A program made the position numbers and the translations under genes. The notes below the pieces were generated by a model that was given only the letters and a program-made list of their open reading frames with translations, did not search any database and had not been told where the DNA came from. From Opitutaceae bacterium (GTDB lineage Bacteria; Verrucomicrobiota; Verrucomicrobiia; Opitutales; Opitutaceae), in assembly GCA_041395105.1 (NCBI GenBank), contig JAWLBB010000002.1:558001-622000 (forward strand): a stretch of 64,000 nucleotides of DNA, given 5' to 3'. Positions 16,933 through 24,621 of this stretch are shown here, in pieces (position 1 is the first letter of the stretch; the number at the start of each line of letters is the position of its first letter).

Positions 16933-17034
16933 TTCGCAATTGCATGATCCGACGGTGAAAGTGTCAACCGGAGATGATGGGGTGGGATGGACACGGCCAC
17001 CGAATTGCGTGATTTTGCACTTGCATACAAAATC
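16932..17034. promoter_or_regulatory. Two TGC-rich motif clusters in the phaR/SDR divergent promoter
   Basis: TTTCGCAATTGCATGAT (16932-16948) touches the phaR start codon. TTGCGTGATTTTGCACTTGC continues as ATACAAAATC at 17005-17034. The latter lies about 90 bases before the rightward SDR gene, so a single bound regulator could control both directions. These resemble TGC-rich PhaR operators; the assignment is inferred. Confidence 0.45.
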
Positions 17035-17124
17035 AGTCAAGGTTATCAGAGAATGGCGCTTTCATAAGTCGTTCTTCTCGAAATCCCAATCCCGATCCGG
17101 GAGGTTCCATCCCGGAAATCCATC

Positions 17125-17940
17125 ATGAATATCAAAGACCAAGTTGCTGTCATCACAGGAGCGGCCGGAGGCATCGGCCGTGCCCTTTCCCAGGAATTGA
17201 TCAACCGGGGCGCCCTCGCCATCGGTGTGGTCGATGCCAGCCCGGCCGCCCTTGAGGTGGCCGATGCACTCAACAGGAAGAACGGAAAGAAAGCGGCCAA
17301 GGCCTACGTCGGCGACACCACCGATGAGGCCTTCCGCAAACAGGTCTTTGCCGATCTCCGCACGCATTACAAACACCCAACCATCTGCGTCCCCGCCGCC
17401 GCCATCACCCGCGACGACCTCGCCGTCCGGGTCCACAAGGAAACCCACAAGGCGGCCATCTACCCGATCGAGTTGTTCCGCAAAGTGACCGAGGTCAACT
17501 TCATAGCCCCGATCTACTGGGCGCTGGAGACCGTGGCAGGCATCGCCGAAGACCGGTCCGCCGCCGGACTCAAACGCTGGACGCCGGATGAGGAGATGCA
17601 GGGAACCATCATCCTGATCGGTTCGATCGCCTCAAGTGGCAACAAGGGGCAGATCTCCTACTCGTCGGCCAAGGCCGGGCTGGAAGGCGCGGCCGCCACC
17701 CTGACCATGGAAGCCATCTACCACGGTGTCCGCTGCGGCGTTCTCCACCCGGGCTTTACCGACACCCCGATGGTCCGGGCGCTCGGCGAGGAATACATAC
17801 GGACCAAAGTCCTCCCCCAGACCCAGCTCGGCCGCCTGATCAAACCTGAGGAGATCGCCGACGCCATCTGCTTCATGATTGGCAATTCGGCCGTATCCGG
17901 TCAGCTCTGGGCCGACGCCGGTTGGCGTCCGGCGGTCTGA
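17125..17940 (+). CDS. Short-chain dehydrogenase/reductase in the PHA cluster
   Basis: A 271-residue classical SDR with intact catalytic features: the cofactor loop TGAAGGIG near residues 11-18, GSIASSG carrying the catalytic Ser, and Y-S-S-A-K with the catalytic Tyr and Lys. PAAAITRDD replaces the usual NNAG region. A 20-residue insertion around RSAAGLKRWTPDEEMQG is unusual. The opening MNIKDQVAVITGAAGGIGRA, with an aspartate after the second strand (GVVDAS), suggests a preference for NAD over NADP. It is divergent from phaR and first in the rightward half of the PHA island. A role such as 3-hydroxybutyrate dehydrogenase is possible but unproven. Confidence 0.82.
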   Translation: MNIKDQVAVITGAAGGIGRALSQELINRGALAIGVVDASPAALEVADALNRKNGKKAAKAYVGDTTDEAFRKQVFADLRTHYKHPTICVPAAAITRDDLAVRVHKETHKAAIYPIELFRKVTEVNFIAPIYWALETVAGIAEDRSAAGLKRWTPDEEMQGTIILIGSIASSGNKGQISYSSAKAGLEGAAATLTMEAIYHGVRCGVLHPGFTDTPMVRALGEEYIRTKVLPQTQLGRLIKPEEIADAICFMIGNSAVSGQLWADAGWRPAV

Positions 17941-17964
17941 ACCCCTTCCCTTTCCCAAAACCCG

Positions 17965-17988
17965 CCGGGGCGCCTCGGGGCGCCCCGG
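17965..17988 (+). terminator. Stable GC hairpin after the first SDR gene
   Basis: CCGGGGCGCC-TCGG-GGCGCCCCGG is a perfect 10-bp stem with a 4-base loop, 24 bases after the SDR stop and about 55 bases before phaB. TCATTCTG follows, a weak T-tract, so it may terminate only part of the transcripts. Confidence 0.45.
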
Positions 17989-18042
17989 TCATTCTGCAAA
18001 CGACGATCTGAACGAGCCATCAACCACCAGGAGATACTACCC

Positions 18043-18792
18043 ATGAAAGAACTGAGCGGTAAGACCGCATTTGTCACCGGGGGCACCCGAGGCATCGGCC
18101 GCGCCATCTGCGTGGCCCTCGCCGAAGCGGGCGCCAACATCGGATTCAACTACAACACGTCGGACGAGCAGGCCAAGTCCCTCGTGGACCACCTCACAAC
18201 CAAGCTCAAGGTCAAAGCCGAAGCCTACAAGGTCAACATCGCGGACGAGGATGCCGTCAAGGAGATGGTCACCCGGGTGACGGCCGCCTTCGGCCCGATC
18301 AGCATCCTCGTCAACAACGCGGGAATCAATCGGGACAAGTCCTTCATCCGGATGACCCGCGCCATGTGGGACGAGGTTCTCGGCGTCAATCTGAACGGCC
18401 CGTTCAACGTGACCAACGCCCTCCTCCCGGGCATGATTGAGCAGGGCTGGGGTCGGATCATCAACATCGCCTCGATGGGCGGGCAGACCGGCAATTTCGG
18501 GCAGGCCAATTATACGGTGACCAAGGGCGGACTCATCGCCTTCACCATGACCCTGGCCCGCGAGGTCGCACGAAAAGGTGTCACGGTCAACGCCGTCTCC
18601 CCGGGCTACACCGAGACCGACATGACCAAGGGCATGCCCGATGCGGTCCGGGAGCAGGTCAGGCAGATGATCCCCATGGGGCGCATGGGCGAACCTGAAG
18701 AAATCGCCCACGCCGTCACCTTCCTCTCCGGTAACCGCTCAAGCTACATCACCGGGCAGGTAATCTCCGTCAACGGCGGCATGTACATGTGA
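18043..18792 (+). CDS. phaB: Acetoacetyl-CoA reductase (FabG-like)
   Basis: A 249-residue SDR, the typical PhaB/FabG length, with AGGAG seven bases or so before the ATG. It has TGGTRGIG at residues 11-18, LVNNAGINRDKSF, the catalytic Ser in INIASMGGQTGNFGQANY, then the Tyr and Lys of YTVTKGGL, and ends FLSGNRSSYITGQVISVNGG followed by MYM. Classic PhaB enzymes have the same INRDKSF and GGQTGNFGQANY segments. It reduces acetoacetyl-CoA to (R)-3-hydroxybutyryl-CoA with NADPH, the second step of PHB synthesis. It heads the run with the small helical protein and the ArsA-like ATPase. Confidence 0.9.
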   Translation: MKELSGKTAFVTGGTRGIGRAICVALAEAGANIGFNYNTSDEQAKSLVDHLTTKLKVKAEAYKVNIADEDAVKEMVTRVTAAFGPISILVNNAGINRDKSFIRMTRAMWDEVLGVNLNGPFNVTNALLPGMIEQGWGRIINIASMGGQTGNFGQANYTVTKGGLIAFTMTLAREVARKGVTVNAVSPGYTETDMTKGMPDAVREQVRQMIPMGRMGEPEEIAHAVTFLSGNRSSYITGQVISVNGGMYM

Positions 18793-18825
18793 CTCACCGC
18801 CGATCAACCACCAGATGAACACCTC

Positions 18826-19083
18826 ATGACCAAGAAAGACGACACCCTCGCCCTGACCTATATGCTCAGCCCGCCCGCCAGCCTGGATGAACTCCAGTTG
18901 CGGGCGGAGTTGGTGGCCTCCCGCTGGGTGAGCCTGGCCGGGACCTGCCGCGATCTGATCCAAAATCACCTCAACACCGTTCAGGCCAGTACGCTGGGCA
19001 CGATGGAACAATTCCGGCGTGCCGCCATGGAAGCCGCCTTTCTCAGTTCGCCACCACGGGCAGAGTCGATCGATATCAGCTAG
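18826..19083 (+). CDS. Small helical protein of the PHA cluster, 85 residues
   Basis: I do not recognise the family. The sequence is helical, without cysteines beyond one in GTCRDLI, and contains LDELQLRAELVASRWVSLAG and NTVQASTLGTMEQFRRAAME. The pattern of short amphipathic helices resembles phasin segments, so a granule-binding function is conceivable. It begins 33 bases after phaB. The stop codon TAG at 19081 is in the same frame as the following ATPase gene, and only 12 bases separate that stop from the place where the ATPase should start. It may therefore be the N-terminal part of one longer gene. Confidence 0.55.
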   Translation: MTKKDDTLALTYMLSPPASLDELQLRAELVASRWVSLAGTCRDLIQNHLNTVQASTLGTMEQFRRAAMEAAFLSSPPRAESIDIS

Positions 19084-19095
19084 CGGCCTTATCCC

Positions 19096-20253
19096 ATTCC
19101 ACGCATCCTGCTATTCTCCGGCAAAGGTGGTGTCGGCAAGACCACCGTCGCCGCCGCCACCGGGTTGGCTTCAGCCCGGAGGGGGTCGCGCGTCCTCGTC
19201 CTTTCCCTCGATCTGGCCCACAGCCTCTCCGATGCGTTCGGACTCGATCGGTCTCTCTTTGATCAGGGCAAGGGTCGGCCCACGCCGGTCGCAGACAACC
19301 TGGAGATCCAGGAAATCGACGTCCAACAGGAGGTCGAGGATCGCTGGCATGATGCCGGAAACGTCTTCTCGCTGCTGCTTGCTTCGACTGGCATCCATGA
19401 CGCTCTGGCTGAAGACCTTGTGCTCATGCCGGGGATGGAGGACCTCATCACCCTCCTCTACCTCAATCAGCACGCCCGGGACAGCCGCTACGACCTCATC
19501 GTCATCGATTGCCCTCCGACCGGAGATTCCCTGCGATTCATCAGCATGCCCAAGACCCTTGAATGGTATGTCCGCAAACGTTTCGGCATGACGCCCGGTG
19601 GCGATCCGAAGCCCGGCTCCGCCGACGCGTCGGGCCGAGGGTTGATGGAACTCTATCGTGGCCTGGCCGGTGTCGATGCCCTCCTCCAGGACTCCACCCG
19701 GACCAGCGTCCGGCTTGTGACGACCCCTGAACGCGTTGTTCTCAGGGAAACCCAACGCGCGTTCATGTATTTCAGTCTCTACGGTCTGGTCACCGACCGG
19801 GTCGTGGCCAACCGCGTTTTTCCCCGATCCACCGCCATGGCGGCACGGAACCGCTCGCAGAAGACCCTCCTGGCCGAAATGGAGGATCTCTTCGCCCCGG
19901 TCCCGGTGAGCCGGGTGCCTTTCTATCACGACGAGGTGATCGGCCAGGCTTCCCTGGCGCGAATGGCGACCGACCTCTACGGCACGGGAGATCCGGGCGA
20001 GCCCGGGCCGTCACGTCCCTCCTTCCAATTGGAAACCGATGGTGGAAGACCCGTTCTATCGGTCTCCATCCCGTTCACCAGAAAGAGCGACCTGACCCTT
20101 CACCGTGAAGGCGAACACCTGATCGTCAGAATCGGCAGTTTCAAACGGCATATCCCTCTCCCACGGGAACTATTGAGAACACAGATCTTGCATGCGAAGG
20201 TGGAGAGCGGTAGACTTCACATCGAATTCGACCGGAGCATTCCGACCGGTTGA
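19096..20253 (+). CDS. ArsA/GET3-family ATPase with C-terminal HSP20-like domain
   Basis: A cytoplasmic P-loop ATPase of about 385 residues. The Walker A motif SGKGGVGKTT is at residues 8-17 and the switch-II motif DCPPTGDSLRF near residue 140, as in ArsA. The last 80 residues (from LETDGGRPVLSVSIPF on, with LTLHREGEHLIVRIGSFKRH) form a small beta-sandwich like the ArsA_HSP20 tail of bacterial ArsA homologues. No ATG, GTG or TTG lies upstream of Walker A. The codon where Met belongs (x-P-R-I-L-L-F-S-G-K) is ATT at 19096; the first canonical start, TTG 19165, would remove Walker A. The upstream small gene is in frame behind a TAG. The arsenite-binding cysteines of true ArsA are not seen. A granule-targeting or chaperone ATPase is plausible from its place between phaB and an SDR. 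Confidence 0.75.
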   Translation: MPRILLFSGKGGVGKTTVAAATGLASARRGSRVLVLSLDLAHSLSDAFGLDRSLFDQGKGRPTPVADNLEIQEIDVQQEVEDRWHDAGNVFSLLLASTGIHDALAEDLVLMPGMEDLITLLYLNQHARDSRYDLIVIDCPPTGDSLRFISMPKTLEWYVRKRFGMTPGGDPKPGSADASGRGLMELYRGLAGVDALLQDSTRTSVRLVTTPERVVLRETQRAFMYFSLYGLVTDRVVANRVFPRSTAMAARNRSQKTLLAEMEDLFAPVPVSRVPFYHDEVIGQASLARMATDLYGTGDPGEPGPSRPSFQLETDGGRPVLSVSIPFTRKSDLTLHREGEHLIVRIGSFKRHIPLPRELLRTQILHAKVESGRLHIEFDRSIPTG

Positions 20254-20320
20254 GCGGCGGCCCGTCCGACCGCCCGCCGGGTTCAAGTGCCCAGGCCGCC
20301 TTTTCGGAGAACCCGAAGCC

Positions 20321-21115
20321 ATGGCCACAAAAGAAAATGTCGACGACCGCCAACCCAGGGTTGGCTCACCTGATGGACTGGACGGCAAACACGTCCTCAT
20401 CTACGGCCCCTTCCGCCAGATCGCGCGTGCCATCACATTGGCTGCCCTTCGGTCCGGTGCCCGGGTCACCCTTCTGACCGGGGGGCCGGACACGGAGGCC
20501 GAAGCCTTCTGCCGGGATCCTCACGCCAGGGACTCTGCGCGTCAGCACCGGGCCTGCAGTCTCGATCATCCAGACGAAATCCACTTGTGTCTGGCCACAA
20601 TCAGTGAGGAATTCGGCCCGGTCGACGTCCTCATCAATCAAGAGGAATCCGGAACCGACCGCAAGCAGCCCAGTCTCCTCCAGCAGACATGGGACGAACT
20701 CACCGGCGGTCATTTTGCCGGCCAGTTGCGCCTGACGATGGAAGTTGTGCCGACAATGAAGGAGAGATCCTGGGGTCGAATCATCCATCTGGGATGTGAA
20801 CCGACGCAGCGCAAGGAGTACGGACTTCCGCATCTGCACTCGGCACGAGGTCCACTTGCCTCCATGACGATCAATCTGGCCCTTCAACTCGCCAGGCACG
20901 GAATCACGGTCAACGCGGTTTCCCCGGGCTATATCGACAGCGGAACGGCGCCGGACGATACGGATCCGATTCACGACCTCATCATTCATTCCACCCCGAT
21001 GTCCCGGCCCGGCCGACCCGGTGAGGTCGCCGATGCCGTCCTCTTCCTCGCCAGTCCGGGCGCCTCCTACATCACGGGTCAGGTCATCGCCGTGAACGGC
21101 GGTCTCACGATGTGA
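20321..21115 (+). CDS. SDR-fold protein with lost catalytic residues
   Basis: A 264-residue homologue of the phaB product; the start MATKENVDDRQPRVGSPDGL at 20321 leaves the unrelated upstream frame out. The C-terminal half follows the phaB product closely (GITVNAVSPGYIDSG, GRPGEVADAVLFLASPGASY, ITGQVIAVNGGLTM). The active site does not: the TGxxxGxG loop reads YGPFRQIA, the NNAG motif reads INQEES, the catalytic Ser is replaced in HLGCEP, and the Y-x-x-x-K motif reads L-H-S-A-R. An NAD(P)-dependent reductase seems impossible. It could be a structural or regulatory partner of PhaB or of the ATPase upstream. It starts 67 bases after the ATPase and its 3' end overlaps the convergent gene by 11 bases. 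Confidence 0.75.
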   Translation: MATKENVDDRQPRVGSPDGLDGKHVLIYGPFRQIARAITLAALRSGARVTLLTGGPDTEAEAFCRDPHARDSARQHRACSLDHPDEIHLCLATISEEFGPVDVLINQEESGTDRKQPSLLQQTWDELTGGHFAGQLRLTMEVVPTMKERSWGRIIHLGCEPTQRKEYGLPHLHSARGPLASMTINLALQLARHGITVNAVSPGYIDSGTAPDDTDPIHDLIIHSTPMSRPGRPGEVADAVLFLASPGASYITGQVIAVNGGLTM

Positions 21116-21608
21116 TCCGCACCGCCAGGAGAGCTGCCCGACAGGCCAGGTCCGGATCACAGCAGTGCATGGCCCACGGATCCACCATCCCTTCGTCCTG
21201 CCGATCCTCGATCAATCGGGATAGAAACCGGAGGTAGACATCGGTGAGGTTCAGCCGCGCAATCCGGTCCCAAACCGCGGAGAGGGCATTTCGATCACGA
21301 TAAGGACTGAATGGTCGACCGTTGTAGTAGCCGGTCAATTCGCCTTCGGCATCGACCCAGACCTCTCCGAAACCACCGGGCGCCAGGCGCCATGCCATGA
21401 CCTCGGAGGCAACGGCCAATCCCAGGTCGTGGCCGTTGATTCCCCTCAAGGAGGCAATCGCCTCCAGATCTCCCCGTCCGCCGTCATCCGCGGCGCAAGT
21501 CGATTGCCCCACCGCAAAGAATGGGGTGGCTTCCGGAGCCGAAACCGAGCCGGGGTGCGGGTAATACCGTCCCGCAGTCCCGCGTGAAATGAGGCCATTC
21601 GAAGACAT
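21105..21608 (-). CDS. Hypothetical protein with phage ABA-sandwich-like features
   Basis: A 167-residue cytoplasmic protein. The central segment HDLGLAVASEVMAW, then GEVWVDAEGEL, FSPYRDRNALSAVWDRIARL and DPDLACRAALLAVR follow the order of the phage ABA sandwich domain (xVAxxVMGW, SP..AAxxV, xxAICRAALxA), a small domain seen in phage and bacterial proteins of unknown function. The match is from memory of the motif, not a search. The gene is convergent with the degenerate SDR (11-base overlap) and has its own AT-rich upstream region with a near-palindrome. Confidence 0.5.
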   Translation of the reverse strand: MSSNGLISRGTAGRYYPHPGSVSAPEATPFFAVGQSTCAADDGGRGDLEAIASLRGINGHDLGLAVASEVMAWRLAPGGFGEVWVDAEGELTGYYNGRPFSPYRDRNALSAVWDRIARLNLTDVYLRFLSRLIEDRQDEGMVDPWAMHCCDPDLACRAALLAVRITS

Positions 21609-21618
21609 GGAGATTCTC

Positions 21619-21640
21619 TAATCGACCGATCGATCGATTA
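21619..21640. promoter_or_regulatory. 22-bp near-palindrome upstream of the hypothetical gene
   Basis: TAATCGACCGATCGATCGAT followed by TA differs from its own reverse complement only at one symmetric pair of positions. It lies 11 bases upstream of the start codon at 21608 in a locally AT-rich gap. A dimeric repressor site is the simplest reading; no cognate regulator is adjacent. Confidence 0.4.
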
Positions 21641-21668
21641 TTCAAACCGCTTATTCAAAAAGCTCCGC

Positions 21669-23177
21669 TCAGGCCACCCCGAAATAGTCGTCCCAGACCA
21701 CGCCCTTCATCGAGCCGGACTGCATGAACTGCTGATGCATGGCATAGGCGGCGGCCAGGGTCTGCGGAGTGTGTCCATCCCGAATATGGTAAAAATACCC
21801 CAGCAATTCGTTTCGATAATCCCGATCGGCACAGCGGTCGGCGATCAACCAGGCCCGTTCGGCCGGCGATTTTCCACGGAGATCGGCCACCCCGTTTTCC
21901 GTGATGATCACCTGGACCGAGTGCTCGCTGTGGTCCATATGCGAGACCATCGGAACGATCGTGCTGATCAGGTTGTTCTTCGCCGTCGACGGACAGATGA
22001 AGATGGAGACAAAGGCATTGCGGGTATAGTCGCCCGAACCGCCGATCCCGTTCATCAGGCTCCGCCCCATGACATGGGTGGAATTGACGTTGCCGAAGAG
22101 GTCAACCTCAAGCGCTGTATTGATGGAGATGATACCGAGGCGCCGGACAATCTCGGGGTTGTTGGTGATTTCCTGGGGACGCAGGAGCAGCCGCTTCTTG
22201 AAGAAGGGCAGGTGGTTGTAGATCGTGTCGATCAGTTCCGTCCGCAACGTCAGGGCGGTCGTGCTGGCGAAACGGACCCGGCCCTTGCGCATCAGGGCGA
22301 TGACTGCGTCCTGCACCACCTCGGTGTACATCTGGAACGGGGGACTGTCCGGATGCTCCCCCAGGGCGCCCAGAACCGCGTTGGCCACATTGCCCACACC
22401 CGATTGAATCGGGAGAAACTCCCTGGGCATGCGACCCGACGTGAGCTCGCTGGCCAGAAAATCAGCGACATTGCGACCGATCTGGGCGGTTGTCTCGTTG
22501 AGCGGAGTGAAGACGGAACTCTCATCGAGGACATTCGTCTCAACGATTCCGACGATCTTGGCCGGATCAACCTTGATGAAGGGTTCCCCGATTCGATCCG
22601 ACGGAGAGTAGATGGGGATCTCCCGCCGGTGAGGGGGATCGAGCGGCTCGTAGATGTCGTGCAACCCCCGCAGCTCAGCCGGGTACTTCGCATTGAGTTC
22701 GACGATGATCTTCTTGGCCTCGCGACAGAAAGTCGGGGTCGCCCCGACGGACGAGGTCAGAATGATTTCCCCGGACTCCGTCACTTCGGCGGCCTCGACC
22801 ACGGCGCAGTCGACCGGTCCGAGGAACCCGTAACGAACCTGCTGGGGCAACGCCGAGAGATGCATGTCGAAGAACCGCACCCGCCCCTCGTTGATGCCGC
22901 GCCGCAAGTCCTTGTCGGATTGGTAAGGTGTCCGCCACGAAATGGCGTCGGCCTTGGCGAGAACACCATCAAGTGACGGACCGGTCGAGGCCCCGGTCAT
23001 GACACCGATCTGAAACCGTCGCCCCGCCTCGTGCTCGGCGGTGGCCCGCCTGGCAATTGCCGCGGGGACGATCTTGGCCGAACCGGCGGGGGTAAACCCG
23101 CTGAACCCGACGGTGTCGCCGTCGTTGATATAGGCCGCCGCTTCGTCAGCCGTTATTCTGGAAATCTTACCTTTCAT
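21669..23177 (-). CDS. Acetyl-CoA hydrolase/transferase family: succinyl-CoA:acetate CoA-transferase
   Basis: A 502-residue class I CoA-transferase; the start at 23177 (MKGKISRITADEAAAYINDG) is standard for the family. The CoA-binding SGVGNVANAVLGAL is near residues 259-272. The expected catalytic glutamate is Glu286 in FQMYTEVVQD, matching the active-site Glu of AarC/Cat1 proteins. The C-terminal SHMDHSEHSVQVIITENGVA is also diagnostic. Such enzymes swap CoA between succinyl-CoA, acetyl-CoA or propionyl-CoA and free acids. Next to the methylmalonyl-CoA genes, the likely task is propionyl-CoA + succinate giving propionate + succinyl-CoA, saving ATP. The acetate/succinate reaction is the main alternative. 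Confidence 0.88.
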   Translation of the reverse strand: MKGKISRITADEAAAYINDGDTVGFSGFTPAGSAKIVPAAIARRATAEHEAGRRFQIGVMTGASTGPSLDGVLAKADAISWRTPYQSDKDLRRGINEGRVRFFDMHLSALPQQVRYGFLGPVDCAVVEAAEVTESGEIILTSSVGATPTFCREAKKIIVELNAKYPAELRGLHDIYEPLDPPHRREIPIYSPSDRIGEPFIKVDPAKIVGIVETNVLDESSVFTPLNETTAQIGRNVADFLASELTSGRMPREFLPIQSGVGNVANAVLGALGEHPDSPPFQMYTEVVQDAVIALMRKGRVRFASTTALTLRTELIDTIYNHLPFFKKRLLLRPQEITNNPEIVRRLGIISINTALEVDLFGNVNSTHVMGRSLMNGIGGSGDYTRNAFVSIFICPSTAKNNLISTIVPMVSHMDHSEHSVQVIITENGVADLRGKSPAERAWLIADRCADRDYRNELLGYFYHIRDGHTPQTLAAAYAMHQQFMQSGSMKGVVWDDYFGVA

Positions 23178-23352
23178 GGGAAATATGGGAAAGCGACGCC
23201 GTTGCGGCCTCAATAGGCAGACCCCCGGCGCACCGATCGGAAAAAGCTGAAAGAGGGAACTCCGGTGCGGCCCGCCTGCAATCAGCCGGCCCGCGCACCC
23301 TAATCGACCTCCGGTTGATCGACCTGGACAGCTGCATCACGGCGGGGTCCGG

Positions 23353-24600
23353 TCAGGACCCCAACGTCGATATGAAATAACCGGCAATGACCGCTGTGCC
23401 GATAACCCCTGCCACATTCGGCCCCATGGCGTGCATGAGCAGGAAGTTGTTGGGATCCGCGCGCTGGCCTTCGATCTGAGACACCCGCGCCGCCATCGGC
23501 ACCGCGGAAACCCCTGCCGAACCGATCAGCGGATTGATGGGATTCTTCCGGCTGAACAGATTCATGATCTTGGCGGCGATCACTCCGGCCGCGGTCGAAA
23601 CGGAAAAGGCAATGACGCCGAGCAGGATGATCTTGATCGTCTCAAATTGAAGGAAACGGCTGCCCTGCATGGTCAAACCGACACTCGTCCCCAGGAAGAT
23701 CGTCACCACGTTGATGATCTCGTTCTGTGCGGCCGAAAGGAGGCGCTGGGTGACTCCGCACTCGCGCAGGAAATTGCCCAGCATGAGCATGGCGATCAGG
23801 GGCGAGGCATCCGGCACCAGGAGGATGCAGACAATCGTGACCAGAAGGGCAAAGACGAGTTTCTCCATCTTCCCTACCGGTCGCAGCTTCTTCATGCGTA
23901 TCTTCCGTTCCTTCTTCGTGGTCAGCAATCGCATGATCGGGGGCTGGATCATCGGGACCAGCGCCATGTAACTGTAGGCCGCCACGGCGATCGCTCCGAG
24001 GAGCTCGGGTGCAAGCTTGTTGCTGAGGAAAATCGCGGTCGGGCCGTCAGCGCCCCCGATGATCCCGATGCTCGCCGCCTGATTTGCGGTGAAACCGAAG
24101 AGGATCGACCCGATGAAGGTGAAGAGAACGCCGAACTGCGCGGCCCCGCCCAGCAGAAGCGTTCTCGGATTGGCGATCAGGGGACCGAAGTCGGTCAATG
24201 CACCGACCCCCATGAAAATGAGGGGTGGGAAAATCTCGACCTTGATTCCCTGGGAAATGAAGTCGAACAAACCTCCCTCGATCCGCTTGACCTTGGTGTG
24301 TTGAGCGACTGCGTCACCTCCGTCGACGATGACGGATTCCTGATGAAGCACCTGCGACTCCACATTGAACCAGGAGGTTTCCGTCACCCCCTGTTCATTG
24401 GTTTCCACACTGATGAGCCCGCGGGTCGGCAGGTTTGCCAGGAGTGCCCCAAAGGCGATCGGCACCAGGAGGAGTGGCTCGAATCCTTTGGCAATGGCCA
24501 GATAGAGCAGGACGCCGACGACGACCCACATGACGAGCATTTGCCAGGTCACCAGGCCGAAGCCGGAATCCCTGAAGAAACTGAGCAGGCCTTCAATCAT
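23353..24600 (-). CDS. mmdB: Na+-transporting decarboxylase beta subunit
   Basis: A 415-residue polytopic membrane protein. It matches OadB/MmdB/GcdB, the subunit that decarboxylates carboxybiotin and pumps two Na+ outward. Landmarks are FMGVGALTDFGPLIANPRTL, IGIIGGADGPTAIFLSNKLA with the essential Asp, and GSAGVSAVPMAARVSQ near the C-terminus. Residues about 64-108, between the second hydrophobic stretch and IEGGLFDFISQG, form a polar insertion (GVTETSWFNVESQVL and beyond) absent from typical OadB. It is last in the leftward run mce-mmdA-mmdD-mmdC-mmdB, 21 bases after the biotin carrier gene. Confidence 0.92.
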   Translation of the reverse strand: MIEGLLSFFRDSGFGLVTWQMLVMWVVVGVLLYLAIAKGFEPLLLVPIAFGALLANLPTRGLISVETNEQGVTETSWFNVESQVLHQESVIVDGGDAVAQHTKVKRIEGGLFDFISQGIKVEIFPPLIFMGVGALTDFGPLIANPRTLLLGGAAQFGVLFTFIGSILFGFTANQAASIGIIGGADGPTAIFLSNKLAPELLGAIAVAAYSYMALVPMIQPPIMRLLTTKKERKIRMKKLRPVGKMEKLVFALLVTIVCILLVPDASPLIAMLMLGNFLRECGVTQRLLSAAQNEIINVVTIFLGTSVGLTMQGSRFLQFETIKIILLGVIAFSVSTAAGVIAAKIMNLFSRKNPINPLIGSAGVSAVPMAARVSQIEGQRADPNNFLLMHAMGPNVAGVIGTAVIAGYFISTLGS

Positions 24601-24621
24601 GACATGTAGTGGGATTGATCT

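Noticed and set aside
19081..19083. Pyrrolysine or programmed amber read-through at the TAG before the ATPase
   Set aside because: No pyrrolysine genes or downstream structure are visible and many other genes in the window show ordinary stops; an ATT start or a mutation is simpler, so it is kept only as an option.
19096..20253. Calling the ATPase an arsenite pump component
   Set aside because: The Cys residues that bind arsenite in ArsA are not seen, there is no arsB or arsR nearby, and the HSP20-like tail and PHA context point elsewhere.
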